From PALSA-607 sp036501485 (GTDB taxonomy: Bacteria > Actinomycetota > Actinomycetes > Acidothermales > Acidothermaceae): 46,275 nucleotides of DNA. Below the pieces are notes generated by a model. The model was not told the origin of the DNA. It was given only the letters and a program-made list of their open reading frames with translations, and did not search any database. The translations under genes and the position numbers were made by a program. Below, one piece after another: positions 6,969-14,979 of this stretch. The stretch lies in assembly GCA_036501485.1 (NCBI GenBank), contig DASYAG010000101.1, positions 1-46,275 on the forward strand. Reading direction: 5' to 3'. The first letter of the stretch is position 1, and every line of letters begins with the position of its first letter.

Positions 6969-9389
6969 ATGACGACACCTGCATTGACGACAACGGCATT
7001 GACGACAACGGCGTTGACGACGACGGAGCTCGACCGCATACACGCCTACTGGCGGGCCGCGAACTACTTGTCGGTCGGGCAGATCTACCTGCTCGACAAT
7101 CCGTTGTTACGCGAGCCGCTCACCATTGAGCACGTGAAGCCACGTCTGCTCGGGCACTGGGGTACCACGCCCGGCCTCAACTTCATCTACGCCCACATGA
7201 ACAGGGTCATCAAGCGCGACGAGCTCGACGCGATTTACATCACCGGCCCCGGGCACGGCGGACCCGGCATGGTCGCCAACAGCTATCTCGAGGGCAGCTA
7301 CACCGAGACGTATCCGCACATCACGCAAGACACCGAAGGCATGCGGAGGCTGTTCCGCCAGTTCTCCTTCCCTGGCGGGATCCCGAGTCACGCAGCACCG
7401 GAGACTCCTGGCTCGATCCACGAAGGCGGCGAGCTCGGCTACGCCCTCGTGCACGCGTTCGGTGCCGCTTTCGACAACCCCGACTTAGTCGTGTGCGCCG
7501 TTGTCGGCGATGGTGAGGCTGAGACAGGGCCGCTCGCGACGAGCTGGCATTCAAACAAGTTCCTCAACCCGAAGACGGACGGCGCGGTGTTGCCGATCCT
7601 GCATCTGAACGGCTACAAGATCGCCAGCGCCACCGTGCTCGCGCGCATCCCGCGCGCTGAACTTGTCAAGCTTTTCGAGGGCTATGGCTACCGACCGATC
7701 ATCGTCGAAGGTGACGATCCTGCGATCATGCACCAACTGATGGCCACCGCCCTCGATGACGCGGTCGCCGACATCAAGCGCATCCAGCGAGATGCACGCG
7801 AGCAGGTCGGAGGCACCGACTCGGCGCCGGCTCGGCCGGTGTGGCCAATGCTGATCCTGATCTCGCCGAAGGGCTGGACCGGGCCAAAAGAAGTCGACGG
7901 ACTGCCGACCGAAGGCAGCTTCCGGTCGCATCAGGTGCCGTTGTCGGAACTCGCCGAGAAGCCCGCTCACCTCAAACTGCTCGAGACCTGGATGAAGAGC
8001 TATCACGCAGAAGAACTGTTCGACGAGGACGGACGGCTCCTGGCTGAACTGGCCGAGCTGCCGCCGTCCGGCCATTTGCGGATGAGCGCGAACCCGCACG
8101 CGAACGGCGGTTTGCTGCTGCGCGACCTCGACCTGCCCGACTTCCGGTCGTATGCCGTCGAGGTCGACAAGCCGGCGACGACATTCACCGAAGCGACGAA
8201 GGTTCTCGGATCGTTCGTGCGTGACATCTTGAGCTTGAACGAGGAAACGCGGAACTTCCGGGTGTTCGGGCCTGACGAGACCGCATCGAACCGGCTCAGT
8301 GCCGTCTTCGAAGTGGACGACCGAGAACTGAACGCGGCGATCCTGCCTACCGACGACCACCTCTCGCCTGATGGTCGAGTAATGGAGGTGCTGTCGGAGC
8401 ACATGTGTCAGGGCTGGCTCGAGGGCTATCTGCTCACCGGTCGGCACGGGCTCTTCAACTGCTACGAGGCCTTCATTCACATCGTCGACTCGATGTTCAA
8501 CCAGCACGCGAAGTGGCTCAAGACGACACGTCGGATCCCATGGCGGCGGCCGATCGCAAGTCTCAACTACCTGCTGTCGAGTCACGTGTGGCGCCAGGAC
8601 CACAACGGGCTCTCGCACCAGGATCCTGGGTTCATTGACCACGTCATAAACAAGAAAGCAGAGATCATCCGCGTCTATCTACCGCCGGACGCGAACACCC
8701 TGCTCTCCGTGGCCGACCACTGCCTGCGCAGTCGCAACTACGTCAACGTCATCGTGGCGGGCAAGCAGCCGCAACTGAACTACCTCTCAATGGACGAAGC
8801 CATCGCGCACTGCACACGCGGGATCGGGATCTGGGAGTGGGCGAGCAACGACTGCACTGACACAGGCATCGGTCAGCCAGATCTCGTGATGGCCTGCGCA
8901 GGCGACGTACCGACGCTCGAAGCACTGGCGGCGACTGCGCTCGTGCGGGAGTACTTCCCGGACCTTTCGGTGCGCTTTGTGAACGTGGTCGACTTGATGC
9001 GTCTGCAGCCCGACACCGAACACCCGCACGGCATGTCCGACGCCGAGTTCGATCAGCTATTTACGATCGACAAGCCTGTGGTGTTCGCTTACCACGGGTA
9101 TCCATGGATGATCCACCGGCTGACCTATCGGCGCACCAATCACGCCAACATCCATGTGCGGGGCTTCAAAGAGGAGGGGACGACGACCACGCCGTTCGAC
9201 ATGGTGATGATGAACGACCTCGATCGCTACCACCTCGTAATGGACGTCATCGATCGCGTCCCGTCGCTGCGAGAAAACGCGGCGCATGTTCGGCAGCGAA
9301 TGGTCGACGAAAGGCTACACAAGAGGCAGTACACCCGCGACTTCGGCGATGACGCGCCCGACGTCAAGAACTGGACCTGGCCCTACTAA
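6969..9389 (+). CDS. xfp: Phosphoketolase (xylulose 5-P / fructose 6-P)
   Basis: Thiamine-diphosphate enzyme of 806 residues that cleaves xylulose 5-phosphate or fructose 6-phosphate with phosphate to acetyl-phosphate plus glyceraldehyde 3-phosphate or erythrose 4-phosphate. Signatures: LSVGQIYLLDNPLL near the N terminus, YITGPGHGGPGMVA, the TPP-binding GDGEAETGPLATSWHSNK at about residue 180, and GHLRMSANPHANGG. The C-terminal part has FNCYEAFIHIVDSMFNQHAKW and ends in NWTWPY. Length and all key motifs fit a full active enzyme. The extreme N terminus is an ALTTT repeat coded by a 15-bp tandem repeat. A leaderless start at 6969 is likely. The stop overlaps the ackA start by one base (TAATG), so the two are translationally coupled. 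Confidence 0.97.
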   Translation: MTTPALTTTALTTTALTTTELDRIHAYWRAANYLSVGQIYLLDNPLLREPLTIEHVKPRLLGHWGTTPGLNFIYAHMNRVIKRDELDAIYITGPGHGGPGMVANSYLEGSYTETYPHITQDTEGMRRLFRQFSFPGGIPSHAAPETPGSIHEGGELGYALVHAFGAAFDNPDLVVCAVVGDGEAETGPLATSWHSNKFLNPKTDGAVLPILHLNGYKIASATVLARIPRAELVKLFEGYGYRPIIVEGDDPAIMHQLMATALDDAVADIKRIQRDAREQVGGTDSAPARPVWPMLILISPKGWTGPKEVDGLPTEGSFRSHQVPLSELAEKPAHLKLLETWMKSYHAEELFDEDGRLLAELAELPPSGHLRMSANPHANGGLLLRDLDLPDFRSYAVEVDKPATTFTEATKVLGSFVRDILSLNEETRNFRVFGPDETASNRLSAVFEVDDRELNAAILPTDDHLSPDGRVMEVLSEHMCQGWLEGYLLTGRHGLFNCYEAFIHIVDSMFNQHAKWLKTTRRIPWRRPIASLNYLLSSHVWRQDHNGLSHQDPGFIDHVINKKAEIIRVYLPPDANTLLSVADHCLRSRNYVNVIVAGKQPQLNYLSMDEAIAHCTRGIGIWEWASNDCTDTGIGQPDLVMACAGDVPTLEALAATALVREYFPDLSVRFVNVVDLMRLQPDTEHPHGMSDAEFDQLFTIDKPVVFAYHGYPWMIHRLTYRRTNHANIHVRGFKEEGTTTTPFDMVMMNDLDRYHLVMDVIDRVPSLRENAAHVRQRMVDERLHKRQYTRDFGDDAPDVKNWTWPY
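6981..7025 (+). repeat. 15-bp tandem repeat x3 inside xfp
   Basis: Units GCATTGACGACAACG (6981-6995), an identical copy (6996-7010) and GCGTTGACGACGACG (7011-7025) encode ALTTT-ALTTT-ALTTT just after the start codon. The repeat is in frame, so copy-number change would only alter tail length. Confidence 0.95.
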
Positions 9390-10465
9390 TGCGCATACTC
9401 GTCGTCAACGCCGGGTCGAGCAGCCTAAAGCTTCGGCTGCTGGGCCCGGACGACGCGCTCGAGGCATCCTGGGACGCGCTGCCGCCAACGCTTCCTGATG
9501 CCGATGTCGTCGTGCACCGCGTCGTGCACGGGGGCACCGCATTTCGACGGGCCGTGATTGTCGACGACGACGTCGAGAAGGCACTGCACGACCTGATCCC
9601 ACTGGCGCCACTACACCAGCCCAAGACACTTGCGGCCCTCGACGCCGTACGGGCGATGCTGCCGGGTGCAACGCAGGTTGCCTGCTTCGATACGGCGTTT
9701 CACGCGAGCATCGGTGATGCGGCGGCGACATACGCACTCCCCCGCGAATGGATCGCCAAATACGGATTGCGGCGCTACGGATTTCACGGCTTGTCGCACG
9801 CCTGGTCGAGTCGCCGGGCCGCCGAGTTGGTCCCGGGCGCGCGGCGGATCATCACATGTCACCTCGGGGCCGGCGCGTCGCTCTGCGCAGTTCGCGACGG
9901 CGTGTCGATCGACACCACGATGGGCTTCACTCCGCTGGAGGGCCTCGTCATGGCGACCCGGTCGGGCGACGTAGACCCAGGACTGCTGATGTGGCTGGCG
10001 CAGCGCGAGCCCGACCTCGCGGATGTTCTTGACCACGATTCAGGTCTCAAGGGTCTCGCCGACACCGGCGACATGCGGGAGTTACTAGTGCGCAGTGACG
10101 ACGATGCTCAACTAGCGGTCGACGTCTACTTGCACCGACTCCGCAAGGCCATCGGCTCCATGGCCGCATCATTGGGCGGGCTTGACGTCTGCGTGTTCAC
10201 CGGCGGCGTCGGTGAGAACTCGCCGGAGATCCGACGCCGCACAATCGACGGGCTGGGATTCCTCGGCCTCACCATCGACGACGGCGCGAATGGCGCGAGC
10301 AGCGGCGACGCCGACATCACAGCACCCCATGCTGCCGCACGAACATTTGTGATCGCGGCCCGCGAAGACCTCGAGATGGCCCTGCAGGCCCGCCAGTTGC
10401 TGGGAATCTCAGTCTCAGCGTCGCCACGCCGGGACGTAGCCAACGAACAGCAGGTTGATGCGTAG
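9389..10465 (+). CDS. ackA: Acetate kinase
   Basis: Transfers phosphate from acetyl-phosphate to ADP, yielding acetate and ATP. At 358 residues it is shorter than the usual 400 or so but keeps the motifs: ILVVNAGSSSLKLRL (phosphate 1), YGLRRYGFHGLSH, ITCHLGAGASLCAV (phosphate 2), DTTMGFTPLEGLVMATRSGD, and FTGGVGENSPEIR (adenosine region). The missing length lies mostly in surface segments of the first half (residues 30-100). It overlaps xfp by one base and follows it in one operon, so acetyl-phosphate made by Xfp can be used at once for ATP. Confidence 0.96.
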   Translation: MRILVVNAGSSSLKLRLLGPDDALEASWDALPPTLPDADVVVHRVVHGGTAFRRAVIVDDDVEKALHDLIPLAPLHQPKTLAALDAVRAMLPGATQVACFDTAFHASIGDAAATYALPREWIAKYGLRRYGFHGLSHAWSSRRAAELVPGARRIITCHLGAGASLCAVRDGVSIDTTMGFTPLEGLVMATRSGDVDPGLLMWLAQREPDLADVLDHDSGLKGLADTGDMRELLVRSDDDAQLAVDVYLHRLRKAIGSMAASLGGLDVCVFTGGVGENSPEIRRRTIDGLGFLGLTIDDGANGASSGDADITAPHAAARTFVIAAREDLEMALQARQLLGISVSASPRRDVANEQQVDA

Positions 10466-10469
10466 CCGC

Positions 10470-10475
10470 TAGCGT
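10470..10475 (+). promoter_or_regulatory. -10 element of a leaderless epimerase transcript
   Basis: TAGCGT stands 8 nt before the ATG at 10484, with no ribosome site between. This suggests an own, leaderless promoter for the epimerase gene after the xfp-ackA operon. Confidence 0.35.
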
Positions 10476-10483
10476 TCCACCCG

Positions 10484-11473
10484 ATGACGACATCAGCGAG
10501 TGCATCAGACCGCCACCTCCCGCCGTCCGGCCAGCAGTTTCGGCTGACCTTCGACGACCAGGTCGCAACCGTGACCGAAGTCGGCGCAGCCGTCCGCGAG
10601 TTTCGGGTCGGTGACCGCGACGTCTTCCAGTCCTATGCCGAATCCGGTTTTTCGACTGGATTCCACGGGGCGGTGCTGATCCCATGGCCGAACCGTCTCG
10701 CCGACGGCCGCTATGAGTTCGACGGCGAGCAGTACCAGCTGCCGATCACCGAACCCGCGCGCATGACGGCGCTGCACGGGCTCTCACCATGGCGATCCTG
10801 GAGCGTCGTCGAACAGCAAAGCGATCTTGTGGTGCTGAGTTTGGCGCTGTCGCCGAGCCCGGGGTATCCGTTCTTCCTCGACACCACGGCCGAGTACCGC
10901 CTAGGGCCACAAGGGCTTGAAGTGCGGACGACGTCGCGCAACGTCGGCGACCGCGCGTGCCCATATGCCGTGGGCTTCCACCCCTGGCTGTCATCGGGCA
11001 ACGCGATGCTCGACGACTGCACGGTCAGCCTCGACGCAACGCACCGGTTCGTTGCCGACAACCGGCTGCTCCCGGTCGCGGAGGAAGCCGTTGCTGGCAC
11101 ACCGTATGACTTCCGGGAGCCGCGCAAGCTGGGATCCCTGGTGCTCGACCACGCGTTCTCTGGTGTTCCACGCGCCGACGGACTGGCCTGGGTCAAACTC
11201 GCGGCACCGGACGGCGCAACTGCTGCGATCTGGATGGACGAATCCTGCGACTACTGGCAGTTGTGCACTGGCGACATGCTGCCCGCGCACCAGGCCCGCC
11301 GCGGCCTTGCCGCCGAACCGATGACAGCCGCGCCCAACGCTTTCGTCACCGGCCGCGGTCTGCGTCGACTCGACCCTGGCGAAAGTGTTACGACGACTTG
11401 GGGCGCCTGCCTGCTCGCCCGGCGCCCCAAGTCGTCGTCCCCCCAATCGAGCCCCCCAGCTCGAGGTCAGTAA
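10484..11473 (+). CDS. Aldose 1-epimerase family protein
   Basis: A 329-residue protein of the galactose-mutarotase fold. Supporting segments are GFHGAVLIPWPNRLADGRYEFDG written in two parts: GFHGAVLIPWPNR and ADGRYEFDGEQYQLP. Then come ALHGLSPWRSW with the catalytic-type His, YAVGFHPWLSSG with the second His, and the Glu/Asp-rich C-terminal half. It should interconvert sugar anomers; the sugar is unknown. The last 25 or so residues (after TTTWGACL) are low in complexity and are coded by a strong inverted repeat that looks like a terminator. The natural C terminus may once have been upstream. Confidence 0.9.
   Translation: MTTSASASDRHLPPSGQQFRLTFDDQVATVTEVGAAVREFRVGDRDVFQSYAESGFSTGFHGAVLIPWPNRLADGRYEFDGEQYQLPITEPARMTALHGLSPWRSWSVVEQQSDLVVLSLALSPSPGYPFFLDTTAEYRLGPQGLEVRTTSRNVGDRACPYAVGFHPWLSSGNAMLDDCTVSLDATHRFVADNRLLPVAEEAVAGTPYDFREPRKLGSLVLDHAFSGVPRADGLAWVKLAAPDGATAAIWMDESCDYWQLCTGDMLPAHQARRGLAAEPMTAAPNAFVTGRGLRRLDPGESVTTTWGACLLARRPKSSSPQSSPPARGQ
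11390..11438. terminator. 18-bp perfect inverted repeat in the 3' end of the epimerase gene
   Basis: Arms ACGACGACTTGGGGCGCC (11390-11407) and its exact complement (11421-11438) flank a 13-nt loop. It lies inside the epimerase reading frame, 35 nt before the stop, and about 40 nt past the end of the opposed lipoprotein operon. It could therefore end transcription from both sides. Confidence 0.6.
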
Positions 11474-11477
11474 GCCA

Positions 11478-12164
11478 CTAACTCGACGCCGCCGGTGATG
11501 CACTCGGAGTGGCGGCGCCAGACCCGGCGCCCTGCCCCAAGATCGGTTGGCAGATCTTGAGTGCCGCCGCCGTCTTCGCGTCGGTACGGTCAAGCCCGCG
11601 GATGGCAGTTTGGGGATCGGTCGACGTAATCGTCACCCCGTTGTCTGACATGCAGCTCTTGAATGCGGCGAACGTTGTCGCGCTGATCGTCCCGCCGCCA
11701 CCAGGACCGAACGCTCCGGTCGGTAGGAGGCTTGCGCACGCCGCGCGCGCGGCGGACGTGCTCGGGTTCGGACTGCCGAACCCGCCGAAACCACCACCGC
11801 CTGGTCCGCGGCTCGCACCGGGCGCGCGGCTTGCGCCGGGTGCGCGGCTGAACCCGCCTGGTGGGCGGCTAAAAGTGCCGGAAGGGCGTGCGCCTGCTGA
11901 GAACGAAGGCACCGTGACGCCGTGTTGTGTAAGGCACGCCGTGTACGCCTGGAACGCGGCACTGTTGCGCCCACCCGCTCCACCGCCGCCACCTGCGCTG
12001 TTGGGCGCGGCACTGGGTGATGCGCTGACTGCGGGACTGACCGCAGGCGTCGTAGACGCGCTCGTAGCTGTCTTCGAGCTACCACTGCAGGCAGCGACCA
12101 GGAGCGCGACACCGACCAAACCTGCGGTGACGGCCAGCGCACGTGACACTCGAGTGACGCCCAT
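11478..12164 (-). CDS. Secreted lipoprotein, export-operon terminal gene
   Basis: A 228-residue predicted lipoprotein with signal peptide and lipobox LLVAACSGS (Cys26). After a Gly/Ser/Ala-rich linker, two related segments follow: FQAYTACLTQHGVTVPSF and FAAFKSCMSDNGVTITS. Each has one Cys and a GVT core, so it is an internal duplication. Between them is a disordered stretch with FSRPPGGFSRAPGASRAPGA repeats. It is the last of five co-directional genes and overlaps the preceding gene by one base. Function unknown; the position suggests an accessory role in the ABC export system, on the outer face of the membrane. Confidence 0.85.
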   Translation of the reverse strand: MGVTRVSRALAVTAGLVGVALLVAACSGSSKTATSASTTPAVSPAVSASPSAAPNSAGGGGGAGGRNSAAFQAYTACLTQHGVTVPSFSAGARPSGTFSRPPGGFSRAPGASRAPGASRGPGGGGFGGFGSPNPSTSAARAACASLLPTGAFGPGGGGTISATTFAAFKSCMSDNGVTITSTDPQTAIRGLDRTDAKTAAALKICQPILGQGAGSGAATPSASPAASS

Positions 12165-12925
12165 CAGTTGCTCGCCGATGCCGACGCAGACGCGCTCGGA
12201 GCCGCCGTGGCGGCGCCACGTGCGGCGCCACCGCGACCGGCAAAGCCACCAGCACCGCCGCCGCCGAAGGTTGCCGCGGCACCTTCGCTCACCGATTGGG
12301 CCGCGTAAACGCCCGCCGACGATTGCACTCCTCTGATCACGACCGACTCTCCTGGTGCTAGTTCGCTGACGGTTCCGGTGTCGGTCTTGGAGACCGTGGT
12401 GCCGGTGTTAGTCGTGACTTTCACGACGTTGCCCGACGAGTCGGTGACATACAGGGTCGTTCCGTCGATCACAGTCACGGTGCCAATGATGTTCGCCGCC
12501 CCACTCGCGTTAGCGGTTCCAGTGCCTGCCGCGCCGGCACCACCGGTCGCGCCGGTGCCGGCCGCCCCGGTACCAGCTGCGCCGGCGGCGCCGGTTGCAG
12601 CACCAGTGGCGCTAGCGGCTGTCGCCCCGCCAGTACGCGCACCGGTCGCACCTGTCCCGAACGCGGCGGCTGCGGCCGCGAGTCGAGATGCATTAGACGA
12701 CGACGCCGGCACCTTGCTCTTCTCGACCTTGACGCCAGTGAAGAACCCGGCCGCAGCAACAGCAGCTAGGGCGAGCACCAGCGTCGCAATCGGTAGCTTG
12801 CGGCGACGCGTCTTCGGTAGCGGCGGCGGTGGCGGCTCGTCGAAGTCCGGGGCGTAATTCGAAGCGACGCCGTTAGGCGAGTCGTATCCGACGACATCGG
12901 TCGGGTCGGTGCTGTGCTGAGTCAT
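12164..12925 (-). CDS. Membrane-anchored protein with DUF5666-like beta domain
   Basis: A 253-residue protein with a cytosolic N terminus, a Pro-rich patch, one membrane segment (LPIATLVLALAAVAAAGFFTG), a long Ala/Gly/Thr linker, and a C-terminal segment IIGTVTVIDGTTLYVTDSSG...VSELAPGESVVIRGV that resembles DUF5666/OB-like modules. The tail is Ala/Ser rich. Start at 12925 behind GGAGAA. It lies 27 nt after the permease gene and is coupled to the lipoprotein gene by a one-base overlap. No enzymatic motif was seen. Confidence 0.82.
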   Translation of the reverse strand: MTQHSTDPTDVVGYDSPNGVASNYAPDFDEPPPPPLPKTRRRKLPIATLVLALAAVAAAGFFTGVKVEKSKVPASSSNASRLAAAAAAFGTGATGARTGGATAASATGAATGAAGAAGTGAAGTGATGGAGAAGTGTANASGAANIIGTVTVIDGTTLYVTDSSGNVVKVTTNTGTTVSKTDTGTVSELAPGESVVIRGVQSSAGVYAAQSVSEGAAATFGGGGAGGFAGRGGAARGAATAAPSASASASASN

Positions 12926-12952
12926 CAGATTCTCCGGTCGGGTGTCATGGGC

Positions 12953-14188
12953 TCACTCGTATCGCAGTGCTTCGATGGGCAACAACCGGGCTGCCCGGCT
13001 CGCTGGGTAGAGCCCGAAAAAGAGGCCGGTCACGACGGACACCGCAAAGGCGAGAACAACGGAGTAGTCGGCCACCACCGGCTGGATACCGATGATTTTG
13101 AAGCGACTACCGCCGATACCTGCGGCAACGCCAATCAGTCCACCGATCGCCGACAACATCACGGCCTCGACCAGGAACTGGCCCAGGATGTCGGAACGCT
13201 TCGCGCCGATTGCCTTGCGGATGCCGATCTCACGCGTCCGCTCGGTAACTGTGACGAGCATGATGTTCATGACGCCAATACCGCCGACCAGCAAACTGAT
13301 CGCGGCCACTGCGCCGAGCAGTGTGGTGAACACCTGGTTCGACGATGATGACGTCGCGAGCAGGCTGGCCTGGTTCAAGATGCGGAAGTCGTCAGTGCCG
13401 CCGGCCGCGATGCCATGCGACGTCTCCAGAGTCGCGGTCACCTCAGCCTGCGCGTCGGCCTGCTTCGACGGCGACGACGCCTCGACATCGATGCTGGAGT
13501 AGGACGTAGCGTAACCCGTCAGGGTGTCCTGCACGGCTGTGAGCGGCGCCATCACGACGTCGTCCTGGTCTTCATTTCCGTCGGTGCCCTTCGGCTTCAG
13601 CAATCCAACAATCTGATAACTGGAGCCGTTGAACTGCACGTTGTTGCCGATCGGATCCGCGGTCCCAAACAAGTTCGTCGCGACGGTCTCGCCGATAACC
13701 GCGACCCGGTTGTGCTGGGTCTCGTCCGCGTCGGTGAAGAACGCGCCTTCGGCGATGTCATAGTCCTTGATCTGCTCATAACTCGGCGTCGTGCCCACAA
13801 AGGAGGACGGCGAGTAGGTCGCGCCGTTGTAGACCGCGGTCACCGAGCTCGCCGTCGTGACCGGAGCGACAGCCACGATGTCGGGGTTCTGTGTCTTGTT
13901 CTCCAACGCCGTGACGTCAGCTGCGGTCAGGTTCGCCGGTTTCGATTGGGTGCCCGTGGTTGAGCGACCGCCGAAGCCGCCGAAGCTAACCTGCCTGTTG
14001 ATCTGCAGCAGGTTGGTGCCCAAGCCCTCGATCTGTTTCGCGACTTTCTGCGACGACCCGGTGCCGACGGCGACCAGCATGATCACCGAGCCAACGCCGA
14101 TGAGCATGCCGAGGATCGTGAGGAACGAGCGCAGCGGATTGTGCAGTAGGCCGCTCAGGGCGATGCGAATGTTCTCGACACGAATCAT
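12953..14188 (-). CDS. MacB-type ABC transporter permease
   Basis: A 411-residue permease of the MacB/FtsX class. It has one N-terminal membrane helix (RSFLTILGMLIGVGSVIMLV), a large extracytoplasmic MacB_PCD-like domain (about residues 45-270), then three helices with the FtsX signature VTERTREIGIRKAIGA and a conserved RAARLLPIEALRYE end. It pairs with the ATPase whose stop overlaps its start by one base. Such systems export peptides, drugs or lipids or act on the cell envelope by mechanotransmission; the cargo is not evident. Confidence 0.94.
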   Translation of the reverse strand: MIRVENIRIALSGLLHNPLRSFLTILGMLIGVGSVIMLVAVGTGSSQKVAKQIEGLGTNLLQINRQVSFGGFGGRSTTGTQSKPANLTAADVTALENKTQNPDIVAVAPVTTASSVTAVYNGATYSPSSFVGTTPSYEQIKDYDIAEGAFFTDADETQHNRVAVIGETVATNLFGTADPIGNNVQFNGSSYQIVGLLKPKGTDGNEDQDDVVMAPLTAVQDTLTGYATSYSSIDVEASSPSKQADAQAEVTATLETSHGIAAGGTDDFRILNQASLLATSSSSNQVFTTLLGAVAAISLLVGGIGVMNIMLVTVTERTREIGIRKAIGAKRSDILGQFLVEAVMLSAIGGLIGVAAGIGGSRFKIIGIQPVVADYSVVLAFAVSVVTGLFFGLYPASRAARLLPIEALRYE

Positions 14189-14979
14189 CAGTGCGCCCCG
14201 GCCTGCGCATACGTCGACAAGGTATGCATCGGCGGCGGTCCGTCGATGGGCGCTTGCCTTGTGTCGTCGACGATCAGACCGTCCTTGACACGCACCACGC
14301 GCTTCGCGTGCTGAGCTACTTCGTTCTCGTGCGTGATCATCACGATCGTGCGGCCTTCGTTGTTGAGGCGCGCGAAGATGGCGAGCACATCGTCAGTAGC
14401 GACCGAGTCGAGGTTTCCCGTCGGCTCGTCAGCCAGGATCAGCGACGGGTTCACCGCAATTGCGCGCGCCACGGCCACCCGCTGGCGCTCGCCGCCGGAC
14501 ATCATCGCGGGCCGGTGCCCGTAGCGCCGGGCCAGCCCGACCGCGTCGAGTGCCGCGGTTGCGCGTCGTCGCCGTTCACCAGACCGCACACCCGCATACG
14601 TCAACGGCAACTCGACGTTTTGCAAGGCGGTCGAACCCGACAGCAGGTTGAAGCTCTGGAAAACGAACCCGATCTTTCGGTTGCGGATCTCCGACAACTC
14701 GTTCTCGTCGAGCAGTTCGACATCGACGCCGTCGAGCAGGTATCGCCCCGCCGTCTGCACGTCGAGGCAACCGATGATGCTCATCAGCGTGCTCTTGCCA
14801 GAACCCGAGGCGCCCATGATCGCGACGTAGTCGCCTTCGTACACCGACAAACTGACGCCACGTAGGGCGTGCACCGCGGCTTCGCCGTCGCCGTACGTCT
14901 TGGTCAACTGCCACAACCGGATTACCGGGACGGGAGCAGCTACGGCCCCCGCGCGTGCAGCTGTCGAGGGCGCGCTCAT
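14188..14979 (-). CDS. MacB-type ABC transporter ATP-binding protein
   Basis: A 263-residue LolD/MacB-class ATPase. Walker A is GASGSGKST, the Q-loop region FVFQSFNLL, signature MSGGERQRVAVARA, Walker B LILADEPTGNLD with H-loop MITHEN. It energises the permease coded next. The start overlaps the stop of the adaptor gene by 4 nt (ATGA), so the operon is translationally coupled. The N-terminal 20 residues are an Ala-rich extension. Confidence 0.96.
   Translation of the reverse strand: MSAPSTAARAGAVAAPVPVIRLWQLTKTYGDGEAAVHALRGVSLSVYEGDYVAIMGASGSGKSTLMSIIGCLDVQTAGRYLLDGVDVELLDENELSEIRNRKIGFVFQSFNLLSGSTALQNVELPLTYAGVRSGERRRRATAALDAVGLARRYGHRPAMMSGGERQRVAVARAIAVNPSLILADEPTGNLDSVATDDVLAIFARLNNEGRTIVMITHENEVAQHAKRVVRVKDGLIVDDTRQAPIDGPPPMHTLSTYAQAGAH

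Noticed and set aside
7551..8642. Long open frame antisense to xfp (363 codons)
   Set aside because: A by-product of GC-rich codon use; xfp is complete and well conserved on the other strand, and the antisense product has no recognisable domain.
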